NCBI RefSeq assembly: GCF_030719035.1 | Contig: NZ_CP132203.1 | Location: forward strand, 6,218,501-6,282,500 | Direction of reading: 5' to 3' | From: Hahella sp. HNIBRBA332 | GTDB lineage: Bacteria > Pseudomonadota > Gammaproteobacteria > Pseudomonadales > Oleiphilaceae | DNA length: 64,000 bases | Shown here: piece after piece, positions 25,461 to 34,288 of the stretch | Layout: each line of letters starts with the position of its first letter | Numbering within the stretch: the first letter of the stretch is position 1 | Position numbers and translations under genes: made by a program | Notes under the pieces: model-generated | Told to the model about the DNA's origin: nothing | Seen by the model: the letters and a program-made list of their open reading frames with translations, nothing else | The model's database searches: none

Positions 25461-26434
25461 ATCCAGCCTTTCTTGCGCAGATAGACGATTTCCAGCACCA
25501 GTAGAGCGACCAACAGAACCGAGAACAGCCAGAACGCATTGCCGTCATCTACGCCTGGCATGCCGCCGATATTAATGCCGAACAGGCCGGTGAGCAGGCC
25601 CAGCGGCAGGGATACTGCGGCGACTATGGAGAGCAGATACAGGTGGCGGTTCAGGCGGTCGTTCATGGCCGCCGCCAACTCGTCTTTGATCACCTGAGAA
25701 CGCTCGCGGATAGCGTCCAGATCCTCCACATAACGGGTCAGCCAGTCCATTACCTCCGTTAGTCTGCGCTTGTCGTTAGCGCTGATCCAGGGCAGCTCCG
25801 ACGTTTGCAGACGGGCGATCACATCCCGTTGCGGTGAGATATAGCGACGAAACACGATTGCTCGCTTGCGGGTGGAAATGATGGATTCACGAATGGACTC
25901 GTCCTGAGACACCAATACCCGATCTTCCAGATCGTCAGTGGTTTCGTTCAGTGTGGTGACAGCGCTTTGCATGTGATCATAAAGCTCGACGCACATTTCC
26001 GTGAGCCACTCGCCGGCGCCGCAGGGGCCCATGTTCTGCTCCAGCTTTTCGATTATGTCCGCCGTCGCCTTCAATTGCCGCCGCCCGGCGCTGATGACGC
26101 CGTATTCGGTGATCCAGGCCCGCAGCGACACCATGTCTTCCGGCTCCGCTCCCTGGTTCAGGTTGACGCCGCGCAGAATGATCAATACTCCTTCATTCAG
26201 CTCCATCATCCGAGGACGGGTTTCGTCGGCCATCAGCGCCTCGGCGATGAGCCAGTCCAGGCCGAGTTGATTTTCCAATAAATTAAGCGCGCCGGGATTC
26301 AACACATTGATGTGTAACCAGGTCAGGCGGGATTTGTCCTGCGCCGCCTCGGCGGCTTCTTCTACGGGGATGGGCGTTGCGCTGCCGCCGCCGTCCAGTT
26401 GAAATGCGTGAATAATCGGATGGGAGTCAGTCAC
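25457..26434 (-). CDS. zntB: CorA-family zinc transporter, ZntB type
   Basis: 325 aa from a GTG start with GGAAG upstream. Large N-terminal cytoplasmic domain with ITEYGVISAGRRQ, a long helix (RSQVIKDELAAAMNDRLNRHLYLLSIVAA in pieces), and two C-terminal membrane helices. The pore signature is GINIGG instead of the CorA GMN, which is characteristic of ZntB. Expected to move Zn2+ (proton-coupled in E. coli ZntB). Single gene. Confidence 0.88.
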   Translation of the reverse strand: MTDSHPIIHAFQLDGGGSATPIPVEEAAEAAQDKSRLTWLHINVLNPGALNLLENQLGLDWLIAEALMADETRPRMMELNEGVLIILRGVNLNQGAEPEDMVSLRAWITEYGVISAGRRQLKATADIIEKLEQNMGPCGAGEWLTEMCVELYDHMQSAVTTLNETTDDLEDRVLVSQDESIRESIISTRKRAIVFRRYISPQRDVIARLQTSELPWISANDKRRLTEVMDWLTRYVEDLDAIRERSQVIKDELAAAMNDRLNRHLYLLSIVAAVSLPLGLLTGLFGINIGGMPGVDDGNAFWLFSVLLVALLVLEIVYLRKKGWI

Positions 26435-26610
26435 CGTCTCTTCCTTCCGTTAAGGTTGATCGGGAAAACGTTGATCGGGTTAAGCAAGTCGCCGGACTAA
26501 ACATCAACCTTAAGCGGTTGCATAGAGCCGGTAACGCTTTTGGCTAAGACTAGATGCAGTCGCCAGCAGGCGCAATCGGCCAAGATGCCTGCGTCTTTTC
26601 ACCGGGCGCT

Positions 26611-28899
26611 TCACCAAAGGCTGAAGTTAAGCGTGTGCGGGCGATGGCAAACCTGTTCGTTACATGTCTGGAAATGCAGAGCCAGACGCACCGGTGAAAG
26701 TGTGGAGCGACGTAAAGTCAGCTCAATGCAACAGTGATCGTCATAGACTTCCAAGGCATTGCTTTCATTGTGATCCGTCCATACGTTTGCTGGGGGATAC
26801 CGTATGTCCAGCAGGTCGTGATCAGTGTGCGACAGCAATTCCACTTGCGTGCGGTGGCCGTCAGGGGTGGGGCAGTTGTGGCTTTGAATGCGCCACCCCT
26901 CGCTCATGTGTATATCCAGTTGCACTTCCAGCAAGTGGTCCTCTTTGTATTCTTTCACAGCGACCGCGGCCCACATTTGGCCGGACGCGGCGTATTGCAG
27001 ATTGACAGGATTCGGCGCCAGCCATTCGTTCAGCCCTTTCAGAAACACTGGCGCTGATAATGGATGGCGGTTGATTTGCCCGGTAAAAGCGGCGATCTGG
27101 TTCTCCGCCATGCGCTGTACGTTGAGGTCGCCAGTGCGCAGACGCAGCGCCGCCAACACCGACGCCAACTGCGAATTGCCGCTGACCGTGGCGTTGTCGC
27201 CGCAGTGTTTGCTGCGTACTAGCAGCGGGCCTTGCGCATTCTTTGGGGTGATGAAAAATCCGCCTTGTTCGGCGTCCAGAAACTGCTCTTCCAACGTGGT
27301 CGCCAAAGCTTCCATTCGCTCCAGCCAAAGGTGGTCATGGGTGTAGTCATACAACTGCAACAGTCCTTCCATGTAATGCACATAATCTTCCAGCAACGCG
27401 TCGTCGCTGGGGAGATTATCCAGACTGATGCGGTGGAACAGGCCGTCTTCCCCACGCTGACTGCGCCATAATTGGTTCGCGGCGATGACCGCCGCGTCTC
27501 CGTAAGCGCTGATGCCCGTGATGACGGCGGTTTCAGCCAGCGCGGCGATCATCATACCGTTCCATTCCGTTATCACTTTGTCATCGCGCAGAGGTGGAAC
27601 GCGCTGGCTTCGAGCCTGTAATAGGGTCGCTTTCAGGTCCGCCAGTTGCTGCAGTAACTCCTCGTAAGTCAGACCCAGTGTTCCAGCGCTCTCCTGCAAA
27701 GAACAGGGTAGATGCAGAATATTGGCGCCTTCAAAATTGCCTTTCCGGGTGACGCCATAGACCTGCTTGGCCAGAGCCAGACCGGGTTTGTCGAGAAGCT
27801 GGCTCAGTTCCTGGTAGGTCCATACGAAGTACTTGCCTTCCTCGCCTTCGCTGTCTGCGTCCGTGGCGGAATAAAACACGCCTTCCTGAGAACGCATTTC
27901 TCTGAGAGCGTAATCCAGGGTTTCCCTGCTTACCCTCAAATATTCAGGATCCCGGCTCAGGTTATAGGCGCGGGCGTAGCAGCGCGCCAGCTGCGCCTGG
28001 TTGTAGAGCATTTTCTCAAAGTGAGGGACCTGCCAGCGTTGATCCACTGCGTAGCGATGAAAGCCGCCGCCCGCCTGATCGTAAACGCCGCCGGCGAGTA
28101 GCGCGTCCAGTGTGCTCTTTACCACGCTCCAGGCGGGTTGTCGGTCCAGCGGTCGGGAGTCGCGTTCAATGATGTCGAGCAGGAACAGAAGGTTGGGCTC
28201 CTGAGGAAACTTGGGTTCGCTACCGAAGCCGCCCCATTCGCGATCGCTATAACCAATTAGCTTTTCCGCCGCCGTTTCGATCAGATTTTCCGCCAGGTTT
28301 TCCGAGATCGGCTTTGGCCTGAGATAAACGTTGACGGCGTCCGCCAGCCGACGCCCCTGTTCCAGCAGGTTCTCCTGCTGATCCACCCACAGTTCATGAA
28401 CTTTTTGCAGGAGGCTGATGAAACGAGGGCGGGGAAAATAGGTTCCGCCGAAGAAGGGTCTTCCCTCAGGAGTAAGAAAGCTCGACATAGGCCAGCCGCC
28501 GTGCCCGGTGATGATTTGCACGGCGGTCATATAAATCTCATCCAGGTCGGGTCGCTGCTCCCGGTCCACTTTGACGGGGATGAAGTAGCGGTTGAGGGTT
28601 TGCGCCACGTCTTCATTATCGAAGCTCTCTTCCTCCATGACATGGCACCAATGGCAGGTGCTGTAACCGATGGAGAGAAATATCGGTTTGTTCTCCGCTT
28701 TGGCTAAGGCGAAGGTATCGTCGTTCCAGGCGCGCCAGTTCACGGGATTATGAGCGTGCTGCAGCAGGTAGGGCGAGCCTTCCAGTATCAGGTGATTGGT
28801 ATAGACGGGAATTCCGTCTTGACGCCGGTAACGGGTGCGCACGGGGTAACTGCCTTGTTTGCCTGCCCGGGCGAGTTGCAACGGATCACTGGCGGACAT
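26611..28899 (-). CDS. YyaL/DUF255 thioredoxin-domain protein fused to an nDsbD-like domain
   Basis: 762 aa. N-terminal thioredoxin-like domain with CHWC at 82-85 (SIGYSTCHWCHVMEEESF in part), then a long six-hairpin-like (alpha/alpha)6 region (FPQEPNLLF, GGGFHRYAVD, HFEKMLYNQAQLA, EWNGMMIAALAE) as in YyaL/SPATA20. The C-terminal ~110 aa look like the DsbD N-terminal domain (LDIHMSEGWRIQSHN...) and keep a Cys pair CNEQVC at 746-751. No signal peptide is obvious, which is odd for an nDsbD-like domain. Function of the family is not settled. Confidence 0.85.
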   Translation of the reverse strand: MSASDPLQLARAGKQGSYPVRTRYRRQDGIPVYTNHLILEGSPYLLQHAHNPVNWRAWNDDTFALAKAENKPIFLSIGYSTCHWCHVMEEESFDNEDVAQTLNRYFIPVKVDREQRPDLDEIYMTAVQIITGHGGWPMSSFLTPEGRPFFGGTYFPRPRFISLLQKVHELWVDQQENLLEQGRRLADAVNVYLRPKPISENLAENLIETAAEKLIGYSDREWGGFGSEPKFPQEPNLLFLLDIIERDSRPLDRQPAWSVVKSTLDALLAGGVYDQAGGGFHRYAVDQRWQVPHFEKMLYNQAQLARCYARAYNLSRDPEYLRVSRETLDYALREMRSQEGVFYSATDADSEGEEGKYFVWTYQELSQLLDKPGLALAKQVYGVTRKGNFEGANILHLPCSLQESAGTLGLTYEELLQQLADLKATLLQARSQRVPPLRDDKVITEWNGMMIAALAETAVITGISAYGDAAVIAANQLWRSQRGEDGLFHRISLDNLPSDDALLEDYVHYMEGLLQLYDYTHDHLWLERMEALATTLEEQFLDAEQGGFFITPKNAQGPLLVRSKHCGDNATVSGNSQLASVLAALRLRTGDLNVQRMAENQIAAFTGQINRHPLSAPVFLKGLNEWLAPNPVNLQYAASGQMWAAVAVKEYKEDHLLEVQLDIHMSEGWRIQSHNCPTPDGHRTQVELLSHTDHDLLDIRYPPANVWTDHNESNALEVYDDHCCIELTLRRSTLSPVRLALHFQTCNEQVCHRPHTLNFSLW

Positions 28900-29064
28900 A
28901 GGTCTTTCCTTTGTGGCGATGAGTGCTTATGGCCCTGCACTACTGAACATAATGCATATCTTCCGTTTCATGCAAAATAATCCCTGATCTTTCCCCGATT
29001 TTTGAGCGTAAAAGCTGGTGCGGAGGGCGACGTTTCGCCTGTCTGGAGGCAACGGGGGGGAGGC

Positions 29065-29496
29065 ATGATCGCCGGGGAAAGTGAAAAATACGTGCGTATG
29101 AGCGCCATTCTGGGGGCCGCGCCGCTGCTGGTTCTGGGCGTGGCCTGCGTTCTCGGCGGCGAGGAGGGCCCGCTGTTGCGGTCTATGTTCGACTACTACA
29201 GCATGGCTTTGTTGGCGTTCATGGCCGGCGGCGTTTGGTTGATCGGTATGCGGGGAGAAGGGCCGGCAACGCCATCGCGATTGTTGTGGGCCAGTATTGT
29301 CTGTCTGATTGTGGCCTGGACGGCGCCGGGACTGCCGCCCGGCCTGCGCTCATTGACGCTGGCGGCGGCGTTTCTGTTCTTTTACGGACTGGACCGATTC
29401 GTTCTGGAAGACTACTGGCGTGCGGATTACCAGCAGATGCGCTGTCATCTGACCTTGTGCGCCGCGGTGATGCAGGCGCTGGTCATGCTCGCTTGA
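29065..29496 (+). CDS. DUF3429 membrane protein
   Basis: 143 aa from the ATG at 29065, just after GGGGGGGAGGC; upstream in-frame residues from 29002 look non-coding. Four to five membrane helices (AAPLLVLGVACVLGG, YYSMALLAFMAGGVWLIG, LLWASIVCLIVAWTAPG, AAAFLFFYGLDRFVLEDYW in pieces) match DUF3429, whose FMAGGxW and LDRxVLEDYWRADYQQMR segments are conserved. Function unknown. Ends exactly at the end of the convergent CigR-like gene. Confidence 0.8.
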   Translation: MIAGESEKYVRMSAILGAAPLLVLGVACVLGGEEGPLLRSMFDYYSMALLAFMAGGVWLIGMRGEGPATPSRLLWASIVCLIVAWTAPGLPPGLRSLTLAAAFLFFYGLDRFVLEDYWRADYQQMRCHLTLCAAVMQALVMLA

Positions 29497-29790
29497 TCAG
29501 TGATTCAGAATATCGATGATTTCCCGAGTGGACTTGATAATTTTGATGATCTTGTCTTCCACATAAACTGTTTCGACGCCATCGTCATCGTGGTAAACCA
29601 CGCCGTGGTCATAAACGGACTGATCCAGGATCTCGCCCTTATGCAGCTTCTTTTGCCAGCCTGGAGGCAGTTGGCCGCCCCGGTCCACTTTTTTCTGTAA
29701 TCCCGGCGGCAGATCGCGCTTTTTGTCATCCTTGGTGTAAGCGTTGAAAGAAAGAGCGAAAATGGAAATCAGCAAAAGCATTTTGCGCAT
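29497..29790 (-). CDS. CigR/RcnB-like small exported protein
   Basis: 97 aa with a signal peptide (1-18, cut after FNA). The repeat LPPGLQKKVDRGGQ / LPPGWQKKLHKGE is typical of the CigR family and of RcnB-like proteins. The C-terminus (VETVYVEDKIIKIIKSTREII in pieces) is a short beta-alpha unit. Periplasmic or membrane-tethered, role unknown. Single gene. Confidence 0.75.
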   Translation of the reverse strand: MRKMLLLISIFALSFNAYTKDDKKRDLPPGLQKKVDRGGQLPPGWQKKLHKGEILDQSVYDHGVVYHDDDGVETVYVEDKIIKIIKSTREIIDILNH

Positions 29791-29893
29791 GAAGCTTACC
29801 TCTTGACGGCGCCGTGAAAATGGTTGTGTCCGGGCGACGCTTCAGTATAGCGGGCCCTGGCGGAATTAGGCCAGGGCGCTGCGCAGAATGAGC

Positions 29894-30445
29894 CTATTGC
29901 AGGGCGGAAATTTGCAGCATCGGCCAGATACGGTGCCAGCGTTTACCGTACACGCGGGAGACGAAGATATCCTCTGCATAACGCACGTCCGGATTCGGAC
30001 GCACTTGCATGGACCAATTCTCCAGCAGGCCGAACTTGGCGGTGAACTTGAACTTGTCCAGATGCTCCAGTCTGACGCCCACGCAGGTCGGCACTTCGAC
30101 CCAATGAGAGATAGCGTCGGCGGTATCGCGATAGGGATTATGTTGATTATGCAAGTGCATCCTGGCCTGGTTTTTCACTTCCCATTTCACGCCGGGGACC
30201 ATTTTTCTCAGCTTGGCTTCGATTTCCTTATCGCGTTCTTCGGAGGTGTCGTCGGAGTCGAAATACACCAGATCAACATCATTCAGCGGGGTGGCCTGAG
30301 GAAGTTTGTGCAGGTGATCCCAGATGGCGTTGCGCAGAAATCCTGCTGCAAGATACCAGTCCTTCAGGCCCAACGATCTGGCGGCGGCCAGACAACGCAT
30401 ACGCAGTAAATCTTTTTTCAGCAGTACAATAGTGTCTTGTTCCAT
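29894..30445 (-). CDS. Nucleotidyltransferase family protein (NTP_transf_6)
   Basis: 183 aa from the ATG at 30445, with GGAG upstream; in-frame sequence up to 30736 is not credible. Core: DWYLAAGFLRNAIWDHLH then LNDVDLVYFDSDD, the DxD-type metal motif of this family, and RPNPDVRYAEDIFVSRV near the C-terminus. Members resemble polymerase-beta nucleotidyltransferases; target unknown. Single gene. Confidence 0.85.
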   Translation of the reverse strand: MEQDTIVLLKKDLLRMRCLAAARSLGLKDWYLAAGFLRNAIWDHLHKLPQATPLNDVDLVYFDSDDTSEERDKEIEAKLRKMVPGVKWEVKNQARMHLHNQHNPYRDTADAISHWVEVPTCVGVRLEHLDKFKFTAKFGLLENWSMQVRPNPDVRYAEDIFVSRVYGKRWHRIWPMLQISALQ

Positions 30446-30603
30446 ATGACAAACTCCATTCCTGTTTATTGTTTGATATCGGGGCGTTCGCGAGAACGCG
30501 TTCTGCGAATTGTCTCTCCAGATGGCCCCCGGCGTCCGTGAAAGTTTCGCACAGCAGCGTGAGAAATTATCCACTGGGAACCATTGCAATCTACCCAACC
30601 GCT

Positions 30604-31302
30604 TTAAAGCGCCCGTCGGGCGTCCGCCAGCACCCGATTGATCTCCTCCACCACAAAGTCCGGGTGGGATAGCGGAAGATAACGGCGGGCGTTGGCGATT
30701 ACCCTGAATCGCGCTTGCGGCATATGCCGCAGCCACTCGCGGTGGCTTTCAATCCATTGTCTGCGGTCGCGATGAGTCGGTTCCGGCGTTTGCGCCGAAG
30801 TCTCTGGCGGATTGTCGCCCACAAGGATACTGGTTGGCGCGTTATTGAGAAAGGGGATGGATCGCCCCCTTTCCGTTGCGCCCAGAACGTTATGGCTCTC
30901 TGCATTGTCCGCCGCTTCTGCGTCGTCGTAACCGTCCACGAATACCTGACCGACGACTTCATTGGGATATTTATGCGCGAAGTAACGGATATGGGCGGCG
31001 CCGGCGCAATGGCCGACCAGGATGTAGGGAGGCTTGATATCGGCGACCTGGAGCAGTTTGCGCAGGTCGGCGACCATGTTTTCGGCGCTTCTGCAGGAGA
31101 GGCTGGCGTCGGTGTCCTGCAGGTCGGCGCGGTCGTAGGAAAGTGTGCGGGTAAAGAGACTGATCAGGGGCTGCACTCGCTCCCAAGCGTCAATGCCTCC
31201 GCCCAGGTCAGACTCGAAAATGACGGTGGCGTTGCCCGAACCCTCCGCCAGATAACGCAGGCTGACGTCACCAATATCCGCATAGTCATAGGATCGTTCC
31301 AT
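30604..31302 (-). CDS. Alpha/beta hydrolase with a Cys at the nucleophile position
   Basis: 232 aa. The nucleophile elbow reads LVGHCAGAAH with C99 where Ser is usual, as in dienelactone-hydrolase-like enzymes. The oxyanion region is VIFESDLGGGIDAW and the acid may be in FVDGYDDAEA. A C-terminal His lies in LSHPDFVVEEI. Either a thiol hydrolase or a non-catalytic member. Cytoplasmic; single gene. Confidence 0.8.
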   Translation of the reverse strand: MERSYDYADIGDVSLRYLAEGSGNATVIFESDLGGGIDAWERVQPLISLFTRTLSYDRADLQDTDASLSCRSAENMVADLRKLLQVADIKPPYILVGHCAGAAHIRYFAHKYPNEVVGQVFVDGYDDAEAADNAESHNVLGATERGRSIPFLNNAPTSILVGDNPPETSAQTPEPTHRDRRQWIESHREWLRHMPQARFRVIANARRYLPLSHPDFVVEEINRVLADARRAL

Positions 31303-31779
31303 CTAAGTTCCCTTTATCCTATTGAGTAGTCTTTTTTCATTTTTTTGACGTGACGCACTATCCTGACTTCGCGTCATCCAGGCCGTTGATGGCGCCGGCG
31401 CCGGTGATCTCCAGCGTACGCCTAGGCATAACGGCCATAGCGATCCGACTTATCCTGTCCGATCGCGAAAAGCAAATATAATCAACGGGATGCGCTAAAA
31501 CAAGAGCGCCCGCCCAAGCGCTGCCTTTCTGTAACGAAGGGCGCTTATTCGTGATTTTCGGCGGGTGGATTATCCAAGTGTTAAGCCTTTTCTCCCCCGC
31601 GCTAGGCGCATTGCTCTACACCCTTTAACCGAGTGTTTTCCCTAAAGACAATCGCTATGGTAGCTCCGTGGATCAACGCCACGTAGAAACTATCTCATAG
31701 CCAGTCGCGTTCCTGGTGGCGCAGGCGGTGAGATAGTTTTTTCATCTCTCTCTTTCATCCCGCATAGGGGGCGAACACA
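31303..31779. other. Long intergenic region, likely structured leader or small RNA
   Basis: No credible ORF. It contains AAGCGC-TG-CCTT...AAGG-GCGCTT around 31516-31546 and a terminator-like element at 31687-31742, 37 bp before the GTG at 31780. No riboswitch class that I know fits. Confidence 0.45.
31687..31742 (+). terminator. Terminator or attenuator hairpin in the 5' region
   Basis: 11-bp stem AAACTATCTCA (31687-31697)/TGAGATAGTTT (31729-31739) ending in TTTTTT, with an inner CCAG/CTGG hairpin. It ends a small RNA or attenuates the following gene. Confidence 0.7.
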
Positions 31780-32199
31780 GTGAAGTGCTCTAGAATTCTA
31801 AAAAGACGTGCGCTTGTAAAGAAAACATCCGCTCATATTCCGGCGTTTTTAGCGTCGGTATTCGCCGCCGGCCTGTCCCTCACCGCCTATTCCATTGCGC
31901 CTTCGGATTCAGCGCGTAGTTCCGCTTTTGTATCCAGTTCCAGCGCCGGTGTGGTGGGAACGGCTTGGAGTCAGTCTGATCCTTTTGCCGGCTCCGGTGA
32001 TTTTGTTGGTTTTCAGCAGTTGTCCGATTGGCGCGGCGCCGTATCCGCGCTGGCCGATAAATCCTGTATTTCCAGTCTGTGGTATGGTCCCGTGCGCGCC
32101 AGCGATGCGGACTGTGCGACGGAGCTGAACTGGCTGGGTCGTAATGCCGGTTCCGACAGCAGTAACTCCCCGCACATATTTGACTGGGAAAGCTTGTAA
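31780..32199 (+). CDS. Small Ser-rich secreted protein, unknown
   Basis: 139 aa from a GTG start with AGGGGG 8-9 bp upstream. A signal peptide-like region (KRRALVKKTSAHIPAFLASV then FAAGLSLTAYS) is followed by a Ser-rich stretch and a C-terminal part with two Cys. I do not recognise the family. It is preceded by a terminator-like structure and followed by a strong terminator at 32271. Could be spurious. Confidence 0.45.
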   Translation: MKCSRILKRRALVKKTSAHIPAFLASVFAAGLSLTAYSIAPSDSARSSAFVSSSSAGVVGTAWSQSDPFAGSGDFVGFQQLSDWRGAVSALADKSCISSLWYGPVRASDADCATELNWLGRNAGSDSSNSPHIFDWESL

Positions 32200-32270
32200 G
32201 TCAGGGTATTCACCGCCAACCCTTTTAATCGTGTTTGTACGACAGAAATAATAACTACAACCTCAACCAA

Positions 32271-32312
32271 GACGCCCCGCGGAGCGGAAAGCTCCCCGGG
32301 GCGTCGCTTTTT
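32271..32312. terminator. Rho-independent terminator
   Basis: Outer stem GACGCCCCG (32271-32279)/CGGGGCGTC (32297-32305), inner stem GGAGC/GCTCC, then GCTTTTT. Lies between the convergent ORF at 31780 and the GH16 gene. Confidence 0.88.
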
Positions 32313-32315
32313 GGC

Positions 32316-34070
32316 TCAGAAGGGCGTAAAGCGGTAATAATCCACTTTCATCTCCGCATTGGCGGCAGGATAGTCCGCGGGACTATAGTTAAACCAGTGC
32401 CAGGGCGAATGCCACAGGTTCAGCATGAAGATGGCCGGACGCTGTGGAACCATCGCCGCATCGCGCATATCCCACAATGTCACTTCTTTCCCATTCAGCT
32501 TGATGTACCAGCGGATACGGTCGGCATGCCAGTCGAAACCGACGGTGTAATAGGTATCGGCGCGGGGGAAGTCCGCCAGTTTGATATTGGGCAGAGCGCC
32601 TGCGGGAACCGTTTCGTAAGTGCCCTCCATGCCGGCCGGGGTTTCGCGATAGGCGCCGGTGGCCATGTCGATGGCGCGGCTCTTCTTGCGGAACTGGTTT
32701 TCACTATCGCCGCCGTAGTCAGTCCAGGTTGTCAGCCACAGTACGTTAGGCTCGCCGCACAACAGTTCGATATCGATTTCCGTGTTGTCCGCCAGTCCGT
32801 TGCCGTTCTTGTCCGTGCCGTCATTGTCGTAGATGAAAATGCCGTTGACGGCCTCTTCGCCGGGGCTGCAGGAGGCGAATTTCACCCGGGTCTCGTAGCG
32901 GCCGTAATGGGTTTTCTGGTTATAGCCAACTTCGGATGCGTAGTACGGCGATGCATTGTCGCCGCTGTTCAGATCGGGATTACCCGGGAACAGTAATGAC
33001 AACGCGGCGTTATCCCCCGCCGCGGCGTCGGCGGCGCCAAAATCCACGGCGCCGTTGGGCTGCCGGCGTGAATACCATTGGCCCTGATTGGCGGTGAACT
33101 CGTCGTTGATCTGCGGGACGCCCGGATCGGGATCGCCATTGTCGTCGCCGTCATCGTTATCGTCGCGTGACACCAGGCTGATGTCCGCAATGTCGTATTC
33201 CACGCCGCTCTGCAGGTTATCCGCCACCAGCGCATGGACTTTGCTGAGGTCGGATAGCTTGAAGTCTTTCAGAGGGATCAACACTTCTTGAGCGCCGGGC
33301 TCCACTGTCACGTTAACGGCCTGTGAGGCTCCCTGGCGGGTGGCGCAGCTGGCGTCGCGGGTATCCAGGCTGAGCGACAGATCGGCGCGTTGGGAGGCGC
33401 TCAGGGTGAGTTTGAGGTGTGTATAGGGGGCGGCGTCGAAGCAAGTGTCTGTGGCGAGCACGCTGTACCAGTAGCCGCCGCCCCCGGATATCAACCTGAG
33501 TGCGCCGTTACTGACCTGATCGCTTTGCAGACTGCCGTCGTCGTCGGTCCAACCGCCGAGCAGATTCTGGTGCAGGCCTTCGTAGCGGGACGCATCGGCG
33601 AAGGCGTCTATCACCAGGTCAGCCACAGGCGCTTCAGGCTCAGCCAAGGACAAAGGCGCTGAATCCTGTTGACCAGGATAGCGGCTGTCTCCGTTGAAGT
33701 AATCTCCGGCGTGAATGCTGCCCGCTCTGGCGCGAACGAAGTAGGCGCCCGGCTCATCGGCCTGAAAGTCACCGTCGCAACGGAACTGGGCGCGGGTGGC
33801 GAGTTCCGGCGTACGGCATTGAAAGCTATGTGCGGGGCTTTCCTGTCCCTGTTTCATGACGTCCACATACAGAGTGAAGATTCCGGGATCGCGCAAGTTA
33901 CGCAGCTCTGCGTAGGGATGCAGGTTCACGCCGGTTTGCGCCTGTTCCGTATTGAATCCTGCGGCGGCGACGCCGGCGTTGTAGGCCGCGGCGAACGTGG
34001 CTGGCGCGAGCAGGGCGCTTGCGCCCAGAGCCAGCGCTCCGATAGTCAGTGTGCGTGTCTTCAAGGCCAT
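32316..34070 (-). CDS. Secreted GH16 family glycoside hydrolase
   Basis: 584 aa with a signal peptide (1-28, cut near TFAAA). Residues about 30-150 form an unassigned beta domain, 150-300 a galactose-binding-like domain, then an Asp-rich linker (NDDGDDNGDPDPG) and the GH16 domain to the end. The catalytic motif is EIDIE at 431-435 (nucleophile, helper Asp, acid/base); other cues are HYGRYETRVKFA, WLTTW and TVGFDWHADRIRWYI. Likely a beta-1,3(4)-glucanase, agarase or carrageenase; the subfamily cannot be set by eye. A perfect LacI-type operator lies upstream. Confidence 0.9.
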   Translation of the reverse strand: MALKTRTLTIGALALGASALLAPATFAAAYNAGVAAAGFNTEQAQTGVNLHPYAELRNLRDPGIFTLYVDVMKQGQESPAHSFQCRTPELATRAQFRCDGDFQADEPGAYFVRARAGSIHAGDYFNGDSRYPGQQDSAPLSLAEPEAPVADLVIDAFADASRYEGLHQNLLGGWTDDDGSLQSDQVSNGALRLISGGGGYWYSVLATDTCFDAAPYTHLKLTLSASQRADLSLSLDTRDASCATRQGASQAVNVTVEPGAQEVLIPLKDFKLSDLSKVHALVADNLQSGVEYDIADISLVSRDDNDDGDDNGDPDPGVPQINDEFTANQGQWYSRRQPNGAVDFGAADAAAGDNAALSLLFPGNPDLNSGDNASPYYASEVGYNQKTHYGRYETRVKFASCSPGEEAVNGIFIYDNDGTDKNGNGLADNTEIDIELLCGEPNVLWLTTWTDYGGDSENQFRKKSRAIDMATGAYRETPAGMEGTYETVPAGALPNIKLADFPRADTYYTVGFDWHADRIRWYIKLNGKEVTLWDMRDAAMVPQRPAIFMLNLWHSPWHWFNYSPADYPAANAEMKVDYYRFTPF

Positions 34071-34144
34071 CCTCCTGAATTGCTTTGAGGCGGAACCGGC
34101 GCGCTTTATTGTGCGGCTGATTCGGCGTCTTTCCGATTAATTTT

Positions 34145-34158
34145 TGAAAGCGCTTTCA
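34145..34158. promoter_or_regulatory. LacI/GalR-family operator upstream of the GH16 gene
   Basis: TGAAAGCGCTTTCA is a perfect 14-bp palindrome with the central CG typical of LacI/GalR-family operators, 75 bp before the GH16 start. It implies sugar-responsive repression by an unlinked regulator. Confidence 0.7.
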
Positions 34159-34288
34159 TTGTAGCCCTGTCAGTTCGGAAGTGGGATGGGCGAATTGAGT
34201 TAGGCCATGTGGAATAAGGCGTAGACTGGAATAAGGGGGAGAACTGAAGCAAGGCGCTTCTGTACGCCTTGCTCGCAGAGTGCGCTTT

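Noticed and set aside
30446..30736. N-terminal extension of the nucleotidyltransferase ORF
   Set aside because: Residues before the ATG at 30445 are not conserved-looking and the Shine-Dalgarno GGAG fits 30445.
31380..31420. GGCGCCGGCGCC palindrome as a regulatory site
   Set aside because: Short GC self-complementary run, no flanking promoter; likely chance in GC-rich DNA.
31500..31779. c-di-GMP (GEMM) riboswitch
   Set aside because: The conserved GGGCAAACC-type core and ACGCAAAG motif are absent.
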